This document shows positions 55,280-62,739 of a DNA stretch of 64,000 bases, in pieces (positions within the stretch are counted from its first letter, which is position 1; every line of letters begins with the position of its first letter). The position numbers were made by a program, and so were the translations under genes. Below the pieces are notes generated by a model. It saw only the letters and a list, made by a program, of their open reading frames with translations. It had not been told where the DNA came from and made no database searches. This DNA comes from Streptomyces sp. SCUT-3 (lineage in GTDB: Bacteria > Actinomycetota > Actinomycetes > Streptomycetales > Streptomycetaceae): positions 4,378,501 to 4,442,500 of the forward strand of contig NZ_CP046907.1 of the NCBI RefSeq assembly GCF_014083985.1. The letters are read 5' to 3'.

Positions 55280-56461
55280 ATGCGTCATTTCGGGCACCTG
55301 GACGAGCAGGTGCAGGAGGCTCTGTTCCACCGCAGGCCCGCGGAGTTCGACTCCGCGTCCCCCGCGGCCGTCCTGTCCGTGGCACTCGGAGCCACCCTCT
55401 ACAGCCCCGCGAACCGGCCCCGGCTCGCCGACGACGTCCTCAAACAGGCGGCCCAGGGCGTGGTCTCCATGGTCCTGTGCCTGGAGGACTCCATCGACGA
55501 CGCCGAGGTGGAGCAGGCCGAGGCGAACCTCGTCGGGCAGTTCGCCGACCTCGGCCGGCGCGCCGGCCAGTGGGGCGGCCGGGGGGCCTGCCTGCCCCTC
55601 CTCTTCATCAGGGTCCGCACCCCCGGGCAGATCACCGACCTCACCGCTCGCCTCGGCGGCGACCTGCGCCTGCTGTCCGGGTTCGTCCTGCCGAAGTTCA
55701 CCGAGGGCAGCGGGATCCCGTTCCTGGAGGCGCTCACCGCCGCCCAGGAGGAGCACGGGCAGCGCCTGCTCGCCATGCCGGTCCTGGAGTCCCCCGAGCT
55801 GCTGCACCTGGAGACCCGCCAGGAGACGCTGGCCGGCATCGCCCGCACCGTCGACAAGTACCGCGAGAACGTGCTCGCCCTCCGTCTGGGCGTCACCGAC
55901 TTCTGCTCCGCCTACGGCCTGCGCCGCGCCCCCGACATGACCGCCTACGACGTGCAGATCGTGGCCGGCGTCATAGCCGACGTGGTGAACGTACTCGGAC
56001 GCGCGGACGGCACCGGCTTCACCGTGACGGGGCCGGTCTGGGAGTACTTCCGGGTCCAGGAGCGGATGTTCAAGCCCCAGCTGCGGCGCACCCCCTTCAC
56101 GCCGAAGGCGGAGAAGCTGCGGGCCGCACTCATCGAGCACGACATGGACGGCCTGCTGCGGGAGATCGAACTCGACCGCGCCAACGGGCTGCTGGGCAAG
56201 ACCTGCATACACCCCAGCCACGTGCCCGCCGTGCACGCACTGTCGGTGGTCTCGCACGAGGAGTACTGCGACGCCGCCGACATCCTGGACGGGGACCGCA
56301 GCGGGGGCGGCGTCCTGCGCTCCGCCTACACGAACAAGATGAACGAGGTGAAGCCGCACCGGGCCTGGGCCGAGCGCACCCTGCGGCGGGCCGAGGTGTT
56401 CGGCGTGGCGCGGGAGGGCGTGACGTTCGTGGAACTGCTGGCGGCCGCGCTGCCGTCCTGA
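55280..56461 (+). CDS. HpcH/HpaI aldolase/citrate lyase-like enzyme of the Ter biosynthetic arm
   Basis: 393 aa. LGATLYSPANRPRLADDVLKQAAQGVVSMVLCLEDSIDDAEVEQAE holds the metal-ligand Glu-Asp of the citrate lyase beta superfamily, with LPKFTEGSGIPFLEAL and RLGVTDFCSAYGLRRAPD downstream. The family probably makes or breaks a C-C bond of a CoA or oxo-acid substrate. It starts a three-gene run with the PRTase fusion and HAD genes, which Anantharaman, Iyer and Aravind predicted to make a nucleoside-like metabolite in Ter systems. ATG 55280 follows GGGAG; the upstream frame is not coding. CGTACGATAAT near 55219-55229 may be part of its promoter. Confidence 0.87.
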   Translation: MRHFGHLDEQVQEALFHRRPAEFDSASPAAVLSVALGATLYSPANRPRLADDVLKQAAQGVVSMVLCLEDSIDDAEVEQAEANLVGQFADLGRRAGQWGGRGACLPLLFIRVRTPGQITDLTARLGGDLRLLSGFVLPKFTEGSGIPFLEALTAAQEEHGQRLLAMPVLESPELLHLETRQETLAGIARTVDKYRENVLALRLGVTDFCSAYGLRRAPDMTAYDVQIVAGVIADVVNVLGRADGTGFTVTGPVWEYFRVQERMFKPQLRRTPFTPKAEKLRAALIEHDMDGLLREIELDRANGLLGKTCIHPSHVPAVHALSVVSHEEYCDAADILDGDRSGGGVLRSAYTNKMNEVKPHRAWAERTLRRAEVFGVAREGVTFVELLAAALPS

Positions 56462-56578
56462 CCCCGGCCCGCCGCGCACCCCGGAGGGCCCCGCGTACCC
56501 CGGAGGGCCCCGCGCACCCGTACGCCCCGCACCTTCCGCACGCCCCGCACGACCGAAGACAGGGAAGAGAAGCACCGC

Positions 56579-59233
56579 ATGACATCAGCAGCACCGCAGA
56601 CCTGGTCGGGCCGGTGGGTCGCCGACCGCCTCGGGGTCGGCCTCGTCCCCGCGGACGGCCCGGCGGACGCACCCGCGGGCACACCCGCGGACGCGTCCGC
56701 GGGCGGCCCGGGAGGCGGTTCTGCGGGCGGCCCGGCCCCGGCCCCGGCCCTCGCTGAACTGCTGGGGCTCGCCCTGCGCCGCAACCCCCGGCGGGCCCAC
56801 CTGCTGGTCTCCAACGTGCTGGGCAAGCACGTCCCCCAGTTGCCCGCGACGGTGCACGGCGCGGGTGTCCGGCTGGGCGAGCGGGTCCGGGAGCTGCTCG
56901 GGGAGGAGGACGCCGCGCGCGCCGTCGTCCTCGGTTACGCGGAGACCGCGACCGGGCTCGGCCACAGCGTCGCCGACGGACTCGCCCTCGCCCCGTACCT
57001 GCACTCGACCCGCCGGCCCGTCGCGGGGGTGCGCCCGGTGGGCGGCTTCGAGGAGGAGCACAGCCACGCCACCTCCCACCTGCTGCTGCCCGAGGACCCG
57101 CGCCTGCTGGCCGGGGACGGCCCGCTGGTGCTCGTCGACGACGAGTTCTCCACCGGCAACACGGTGCTCAACACCGTCACCGCGCTCCACGCGCGCCACC
57201 CGCGCGATCACTACGTGATCGTCGCCCTGGTGGACATGCGGTCGCGGGCCGACCGGGCCCGGCTGGAGGAGTTCGCCGCCGGGCTCGGCGCCCGCACGGA
57301 CGTCGTCTCCCTCGCCGGGGGAACGGTCCTGCTGCCGCCGGACGTCCTGGCCCGCGGCCAGGCGCTGGTGGCCGAGCACGAGACGGCCTCGGCGGCCGCC
57401 GCCCCCGCATCACCGGCGGCTTCCGCATCACCCGCTGCCGCCGCCCCGGCCCCCGCCGAGCGCGTCGACCTCGGCTGGCCCGAGGGCCTGCCCGACGGGG
57501 GCCGCCACGGCTTCACCCCCGCCCACCGCGCCCGCCTCGAGGCCGCCCTGCCCGCCATGGCAGCCCGCCTCGCCGCCCGCCTCGGCCTCCCGGCCCCGGC
57601 CCTCCCGCTCCCCGCCGTTCCCGGCGGTCTCCCCGCCGCGCCCGGCCCCGGCGCGCGCCGGGTGCTGGTCCTCGGCAGCGAGGAGCTGATGTACGCGCCG
57701 CTGCGCCTGGCCGGCGCCCTGCAGGACGCCCTGGGCGGGGCGGCCGAGGTCCGCTTCTCCACCACCACCCGCTCGCCCGTCCTGCCCGTCGACGACCCCG
57801 GGTACGCGATCCGCACCCGCATCTCCTTCCCCGCCCACGACGACCCCGCCGACGGCCCCGGCGAGCGCTACGCCTACAACGTCGCGGCCGGCACCGACCC
57901 CGCCCGCGCCTTCGACGCCGTCGTGGCGGTCGTCGACTCCGCCGGGGACACCCCCGCCCTGCACGCGCCCGGCGGCCTCCTCGCCCGCCTGGGCGAGGAG
58001 ACCGGCCGCGTCCTGCTGGCCGTCGTGCCCTCGTACACCCCCGACGGACAGGCCCGGCCCGTGCACCGTCCCGCATCCCACGACCTTCCCGAGCCGCTGC
58101 GCGGACCGGCGTTCTCCTCGTACGCGGCCGACGAGGTCGGCTGGCTGCTCAAGGACCTCTCCGACGTCACTCTCGAGGCGCCCACCGAGGAGCGGGAGGA
58201 GGCGATCCAGAGCGGCGGCGCCCACTACGCCGAGTCGCTGCCGGTCGAGTACCAGCCCACCGCCGAGTACCGGGCGCTCTTCCGCAGTGCCCTGGACGCC
58301 TCCGCCGCCCGCATCGCCCGCGCCGTCGGAACGGTCACCGAGACCCTGCTCGCCGAGCGCGGCCCCGGCGCCGTCCTGGTCTCCCTGGCCCGCGCCGGAA
58401 CGCCCGTCGGCGTGCTGATGCGCCGCTGGGCGCTGGCCGCGCACGGCACCGCCCTGCCCCACTACGCCGTCTCCATAGTCCGCGGCCGGGGCATCGACAC
58501 CAACGCCCTGCGCTGGCTGGCCGACCACCACGACCCGGCCGACGTCGTCTTCGTCGACGGCTGGACCGGCAAGGGGGCCATCGCCCGTGAACTGGCCGCC
58601 GCCGTCACCGCCGGCGACGTCCCGGCCGGCTTCGACCCGCGGCTGGCCGTGCTCGCCGACCCCGGCCGCTGCGTGGACACCTACGGCACCCGCGACGACT
58701 TCCTCGTCCCGTCCGCCTGCCTGAACTCCACCGTCTCCGGCCTGGTCTCCCGCACGGTGCTGCGCGCCGACCTGACCGGGCCGGGCGACTACCACGGCGC
58801 CAAGTTCTACCGGGAGCTGGCGGACTCCGACGTCTCGGGCGTCTTCCTCGACGCCGTCACCGCCCGGTTCGAGGAGGTCGCCGACGCCGTCGCCGGCGAC
58901 GTCAAGGAGCTGCGGGCGCAGGACCGCACCCCCACCTGGGAGGGCTGGGCCGCCGTCGAGCGGATCAGCGAGGAGTACGGCATCGGCGACGTCAACCTCG
59001 TCAAGCCGGGGGTGGGCGAGACCACCCGGGTGCTGCTGCGCCGCGTCCCGTGGCGGGTCCTCGCCCGGCGCGGCGCGGGCGCCGACCTGGACCACGTGCG
59101 GCTGCTCGCCGGACAGCGCGGCGCGCCCGTCGAGGAGGTCGACGACCTGCCCTACTCCTGCGTGGGGCTGATCCACCCCCGCTTCACCCGGGGGGCCACC
59201 GGTACCGGCGGAACGGCGGTGGCCGCGCGATGA
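56579..59233 (+). CDS. Fused double phosphoribosyltransferase (PRTase-TRSP + StiP-like PRTase-PELOTA)
   Basis: 884 aa. After an Ala/Gly/Pro insert (25-57), the first PRTase (about 60-260) has the PRPP loop VDDEFSTGNT at 186-195. A linker at 262-290 leads to a TRSP domain, with the literal TRSP motif at 397-400. A second unit, usually a separate StiP-like PRTase gene, covers about 525-780 with VSLARAGTPVGVLMRRW and VVFVDGWTGKGAI. The C-terminus (about 800-884) resembles the PELOTA RNA-binding domain. In many genomes these are two adjacent genes; here one chain carries all. GGGAAGAG precedes the ATG, and the HAD gene overlaps its stop by 4 bases. Confidence 0.85.
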   Translation: MTSAAPQTWSGRWVADRLGVGLVPADGPADAPAGTPADASAGGPGGGSAGGPAPAPALAELLGLALRRNPRRAHLLVSNVLGKHVPQLPATVHGAGVRLGERVRELLGEEDAARAVVLGYAETATGLGHSVADGLALAPYLHSTRRPVAGVRPVGGFEEEHSHATSHLLLPEDPRLLAGDGPLVLVDDEFSTGNTVLNTVTALHARHPRDHYVIVALVDMRSRADRARLEEFAAGLGARTDVVSLAGGTVLLPPDVLARGQALVAEHETASAAAAPASPAASASPAAAAPAPAERVDLGWPEGLPDGGRHGFTPAHRARLEAALPAMAARLAARLGLPAPALPLPAVPGGLPAAPGPGARRVLVLGSEELMYAPLRLAGALQDALGGAAEVRFSTTTRSPVLPVDDPGYAIRTRISFPAHDDPADGPGERYAYNVAAGTDPARAFDAVVAVVDSAGDTPALHAPGGLLARLGEETGRVLLAVVPSYTPDGQARPVHRPASHDLPEPLRGPAFSSYAADEVGWLLKDLSDVTLEAPTEEREEAIQSGGAHYAESLPVEYQPTAEYRALFRSALDASAARIARAVGTVTETLLAERGPGAVLVSLARAGTPVGVLMRRWALAAHGTALPHYAVSIVRGRGIDTNALRWLADHHDPADVVFVDGWTGKGAIARELAAAVTAGDVPAGFDPRLAVLADPGRCVDTYGTRDDFLVPSACLNSTVSGLVSRTVLRADLTGPGDYHGAKFYRELADSDVSGVFLDAVTARFEEVADAVAGDVKELRAQDRTPTWEGWAAVERISEEYGIGDVNLVKPGVGETTRVLLRRVPWRVLARRGAGADLDHVRLLAGQRGAPVEEVDDLPYSCVGLIHPRFTRGATGTGGTAVAAR

Positions 59234-60162
59234 CCGCCGCCCCGACTCCCGCCGCCGGTCCGGCAGTGCCGGCCCCCGCGGCCGGCCGCGCGCCCCTCCT
59301 GGCCGCCAGCGACCTGGACCGCACCCTGATCTACTCGGCCGCCGCCCTGGCCCTGGACGTCCCCGACGAGCAGGCGCCGCGCCTGCTGTGCGTGGAGGTC
59401 TACAACAGCGCGCCGCTGTCCTACGTGACCGAGACCGCCGCCGGCCTGGTCCGCGAACTCGCCGACGCGGCCGTCTTCGTCCCCGCCACCACCCGCACCC
59501 GCGAGCAGTACCGGCGCATCCGCCTGCCGGGCCCCGTCCCGCCGTACGCCATCTGCGCCAACGGCGGCCACCTGCTCGTCGACGGCGCCACCGACCACGA
59601 CTGGCACGCCGAGGTCCGCCGCCGGCTCGACGACGGCTGCGCCCCGCTGGCCGAGGTCCGCGCCCACCTGGCACGCACGGCCGACCCGGCCTGGCTGCTC
59701 AAGGACCGCGTGGCCGAGGACCTGTTCGCCTACCTGGTCGTGGAACGCTCCCTGCTGCCGGACGGCTGGGTCGACGAGCTCGCCGCCTGGGCGGGCGAGC
59801 GGGGCTGGACCGTCTCCCTGCAGGGCCGCAAGGTCTACGCGGTGCCCGGGCCGCTGACCAAGAGCGCGGCGCTGGCGGAGGTCGTGCGGCGCACCGGCGC
59901 CGGCGAGGTGCTCGCCGCCGGCGACTCGCTGCTCGACGCCGAACTGCTGCTGGCCGCGGACACCGCCTGGCGGCCCGGCCACGGGGAACTCGCCGACACC
60001 GGGTGGACGGGGCCGGGAGTCACCGCACTGGAGACGGCCGGCGTCGCGGCGGGCGAGGAGATCCTGCGCCTGATGCTCGCCCGCGCCCGAGCCCGAGCGG
60101 GCGCGCCTCCGCGGCCGGGGACCGCCCGCGGTGTTTCCGGTGCACCGGCCCCCCGCCCCTGA
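59230..60162 (+). CDS. HAD-family phosphatase of the Ter biosynthetic arm
   Basis: 310 aa. The nucleophile motif is ASDLDRTLIYS (Asp28 and Asp30), with Thr in PATTRTREQYRRI, Lys later (LQGRKVYAVPGPLTKSAAL), and motif IV VLAAGDSLLDAELL, the layout of Cof-type HAD phosphatases. The ATG overlaps the PRTase stop (ATGA), so translation is coupled. It probably dephosphorylates the product of the PRTases (inference). The first 20 residues and last 30 are low-complexity. Confidence 0.88.
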   Translation: MTAAPTPAAGPAVPAPAAGRAPLLAASDLDRTLIYSAAALALDVPDEQAPRLLCVEVYNSAPLSYVTETAAGLVRELADAAVFVPATTRTREQYRRIRLPGPVPPYAICANGGHLLVDGATDHDWHAEVRRRLDDGCAPLAEVRAHLARTADPAWLLKDRVAEDLFAYLVVERSLLPDGWVDELAAWAGERGWTVSLQGRKVYAVPGPLTKSAALAEVVRRTGAGEVLAAGDSLLDAELLLAADTAWRPGHGELADTGWTGPGVTALETAGVAAGEEILRLMLARARARAGAPPRPGTARGVSGAPAPRP

Positions 60163-60207
60163 AAGGCTGGCCCCGTTGGTGGACGACGACACAACGAGGT
60201 GGCAGCC

Positions 60208-60870
60208 ATGACCGAGTCCAGGATCCTCGCCGTGGACCTTCCCGCGGGCCTGCGGCAGTACGTGCCGGCCCAGAACCCGCAGCCGGACCCGGTGGAACAG
60301 GAGCTGATCGACCGCACCCGGGAACTGGGCGGCGTGGCCGGCATGCAGGTCTCGCCCGCGCAGGCGGCACTGCTGCGCTTCCTGGTGGGCCTTACGGGCG
60401 CCCGGAACGTCGTGGAGATCGGCACGTTCACCGGCTACTCGACACTGGCGATGGCCCGGGCCCTGCCCGACGGCGGGCGGCTGACCGCCTGCGACGTCTC
60501 GCGGGAGTGGACGGCGCTGGGGCAGGAGGCGTGGGCGAAGGCGGGGGTGGCGGACCGCATCGACCTCAGGATCGCCCCGGCCCTGGAGACCCTGCGCGCG
60601 ATGCCCGCCGAGCCCCGCGTCGACATGGCCTTCCTCGACGCGGACAAGGAGGGCTACATCGCCTACTGGGAGGAGCTGGTGCCCCGGATGCGGCCGGGCG
60701 GCCTGCTGGTCGTGGACAACACCCTCTTCCACGGCGAGGTGGGCGACCCCGGCGCCACGGGCGCGGCCGCCCACATCCGGGCGTTCAACGACCACGTCCG
60801 GGCCGACCGGCGCACCGAGTCCGTGCTGCTGGCCCTCGAGGACGGCGTCACGCTGGCCCGCCGGCTCTGA
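60208..60870 (+). CDS. SAM-dependent O-methyltransferase (CCoAOMT-like family 3)
   Basis: 220 aa. MQVSPAQAALLRFLVGLTGARNVVEIGTFTGYSTLAMARAL holds SAM motif I, ACDVSREWTALGQEAWAKAG the acidic motif II, and MAFLDADKEGYIAYWEELVPRMRPGGLLVVDNTLFHGEV the metal-binding Asp and Asn. These enzymes methylate catechol-like hydroxyls using a divalent cation. ATG 60208 is chosen because GAGGTGG lies 5 bases upstream. It is 45 bp behind the HAD gene but belongs to a widespread family not tied to Ter systems, so the link is uncertain. Confidence 0.92.
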   Translation: MTESRILAVDLPAGLRQYVPAQNPQPDPVEQELIDRTRELGGVAGMQVSPAQAALLRFLVGLTGARNVVEIGTFTGYSTLAMARALPDGGRLTACDVSREWTALGQEAWAKAGVADRIDLRIAPALETLRAMPAEPRVDMAFLDADKEGYIAYWEELVPRMRPGGLLVVDNTLFHGEVGDPGATGAAAHIRAFNDHVRADRRTESVLLALEDGVTLARRL

Positions 60871-60903
60871 GGGCCTCCCCGGCCCGGGACGCCGGCCCGG
60901 GCC

Positions 60904-60934
60904 ACCGGGACGGGACCCTACGGCCCGTCCCGGT
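60904..60934. terminator. Bidirectional terminator
   Basis: Perfect 11-bp stem ACCGGGACGGG (60904-60914) and CCCGTCCCGGT (60924-60934), between the convergent methyltransferase and FmdB-like genes. Confidence 0.75.
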
Positions 60935-60985
60935 CACCGGCGCGGCCAGGTCCGGCCCTCCGGGGGCCGGTGCCGTGCGGGCCGG

Positions 60986-61213
60986 TCAGCCGCAGCAGCC
61001 CCCGCCGCAGCACCCGCCGCCCCCGCCGCCGGCGGCGGACTGCGGTGCGGGGGCGCCGCCGGAGGCGGTGCCGGTGACGGCGACGGTGGACAGCAGTTTC
61101 ACGGTGTCGCCGTGGCCCTCGGGACACACGGCCGGGTCGGAGGACTCGGCCATCGGGCGGCTGAGCTCGAAAGTGGTCCCGCAGGCGCGGCAGCGGTAGT
61201 CGTAGCGAGGCAT
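60986..61213 (-). CDS. FmdB-like zinc ribbon protein
   Basis: 75 aa. PRYDYRCRACGTTFELSRPM with CxxC, then the second half VCPEGHGDTVKLLS, is the FmdB regulatory zinc-ribbon pattern, though the second knuckle has CPEGH rather than CPxC. The tail GGGGGGCCGGGCCG adds four cysteines in a glycine-rich string. The function is unknown; such proteins are common and small. The start at 61213 is the only reasonable ATG. Confidence 0.85.
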   Translation of the reverse strand: MPRYDYRCRACGTTFELSRPMAESSDPAVCPEGHGDTVKLLSTVAVTGTASGGAPAPQSAAGGGGGGCCGGGCCG

Positions 61214-61306
61214 GCCGGAAGGATAACCGCGAGGAGGGCCTCGCCTCCTGCCCGCGGCGTCCTGCCCGCGGCATCCTGTTCGACGCGGCTGTCAGTGCCC
61301 CGGCGG

Positions 61307-62557
61307 TCAGTGCCCCGGCTGTCCCCCGCGCTCCTCCCGGATGAGCCGGACGACCCGCTCGGCGGTGTCGCGCACCGCCGCGGTCTCGGTGAGGAAGTGC
61401 CAGTAGTCCGGGTGACGGCCGTTCAGGCCGTCGATCGCGCGCTCGAGCCGGGCGACCGCGTCGTCCAGGGGCCGGGCGTGCCGGGGGTCGGGGGTGCTGC
61501 GGCCCGTCATGGCCAGCCGCTGGGCGTCCCGCAGGGCGAACCGGGTGCGGTCGATCTCCGGCTGCCGGTCGCGGGCGACGTCGTCCAGCAGCCGCAGCCG
61601 TTCCTGCACGGCGGAGACCGCCTCGTCCACCTCGTTGAGCAGGGCACGTGCCGTGCTCGTCCGGGAGGTGGCGTCCGCCCACGCCTGCGCGTCGTGCGCG
61701 CGCCGGGCCTCGGCGAGCCTGTCCTCCGCCTGCCGCAGCGCCTCGGCGGCCCGGGCGGGCAGCGGCTGCAGGTCCTGCCAGCAGGCCGCGCTGAATCGGC
61801 GCCGCAGCTCGCTCAGCACCGGCCCGACCTGCCCGGCGCGGGTGGCCAGCGCTTCGGCGCGGGTGGCCAGGGAGCGCAGCCTCCGGTCGATCTCCCGGGC
61901 GCGCTCGGGCAGCCGCTCGGCCTCGCTGCGCAGTGCCTCGGCGCTGCGCAGCACGTCGTCGGCGCGCTGCAGGGTGGCCCGGACGCCGTGCGTGCCGGCG
62001 CCCTCGTTGAGGCGTGAGAGTTCCGGGCCCAGCCGTGCCAGGCGGGCGGCCAGGTCGTCGGCGCGGAACCCGGCGGCCCGGACGTCGTCGAGCGCCCGGG
62101 TGGCGGCGAGCAGCGCCTGCCGGGCCCGCTCCACGGCGGGCAGGAGCCGGGCGAGCTGCGTCTCCGCCCGTTCCAGCAGCGGGGCGGACGACTGCGCGAA
62201 GCGGTCCAGGGCGCCCTTGACCCGCACCAGTTCGTCCCGGGCGGCGAGCAGTTCGACGCGGGCCCGCGACGCGGCGGCGGGGGAGAGGTCGTCGCGGTCG
62301 AGGTCGCACGCGTCGACGGCGGCTATGTAGCCGGCGCTGGCGGTGTCCACGGCCTGCCCCAGGGCCGCGAACTCCGCCGCGGCGCGCTGCGCGTCCGGGG
62401 AGTCGTCGACCGCGGCCAGGGTCTCCACGGAGATCCTCAGGTCGCGCTGGGCGGAGTCGAGCTCGTAGAACGCGTGCGCGGCCGCGTCCTTGGCCTCCTG
62501 CGCGTCCGCCCGCAGGCCGTCCCCGCCGCGCCGCCACCACGAACGTGCCGTCGTCAC
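61307..62557 (-). CDS. Uncharacterised helical (coiled-coil) protein
   Basis: 416 aa. It is almost entirely Ala/Arg/Glu-rich helix with heptad-like runs (ARVELLAARDELVRVKGALDRF, LQRADDVLRSAEALRSEAERL, ALRQAEDRLAEARRAHDAQ). No signal peptide, membrane segment or enzymatic motif is visible. One tryptophan-rich piece begins the protein (SWWRRGGDGL), and a better-folded end reads LNGRHPDYWHFLTETAAVRDTAERVVRLIREERG. I do not recognise the family. A structural or scaffold role is a guess. The GTG at 62557 is preferred (GGGGAAG upstream); the frame is open to 62632. It is divergent from the ABC lipoprotein. Confidence 0.72.
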   Translation of the reverse strand: MTTARSWWRRGGDGLRADAQEAKDAAAHAFYELDSAQRDLRISVETLAAVDDSPDAQRAAAEFAALGQAVDTASAGYIAAVDACDLDRDDLSPAAASRARVELLAARDELVRVKGALDRFAQSSAPLLERAETQLARLLPAVERARQALLAATRALDDVRAAGFRADDLAARLARLGPELSRLNEGAGTHGVRATLQRADDVLRSAEALRSEAERLPERAREIDRRLRSLATRAEALATRAGQVGPVLSELRRRFSAACWQDLQPLPARAAEALRQAEDRLAEARRAHDAQAWADATSRTSTARALLNEVDEAVSAVQERLRLLDDVARDRQPEIDRTRFALRDAQRLAMTGRSTPDPRHARPLDDAVARLERAIDGLNGRHPDYWHFLTETAAVRDTAERVVRLIREERGGQPGH

Positions 62558-62694
62558 TTCCCCGCTCCCGCAGTCCCCGCTCCGGCCGTGCCGGCTTGCC
62601 GCTCCATCCTCCCACCCGCCGGCCGCGGGCACACGGGGCCGTGCGCGAGGGCGGGGGAGGGGCTGTGGCCCGCGGTGCGCACACAGTGTTTAAT

Positions 62695-62711
62695 TGCGAT
62701 TTGATTGCAAC
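62695..62711. promoter_or_regulatory. A+T-rich promoter region with inverted repeat
   Basis: TTGCGAT-TTG-ATTGCAA (62695-62711; one mismatch in 7-base arms) lies within an A+T-rich stretch (62689-62729), striking in this genome, 29 bases before the lipoprotein start. It probably holds the promoter and an operator. Confidence 0.5.
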
Positions 62712-62739
62712 AACTTTGGATCTTCAATTGGGGTGGGCG

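Noticed and set aside
56478-56520. Two 19-base tandem copies (ACCCCGGAGGGCCCCGCG type) behind the HpcH gene
   Set aside because: Short G+C-rich repeat in a gene gap; could be a weak terminator but gives no clear hairpin with tail.
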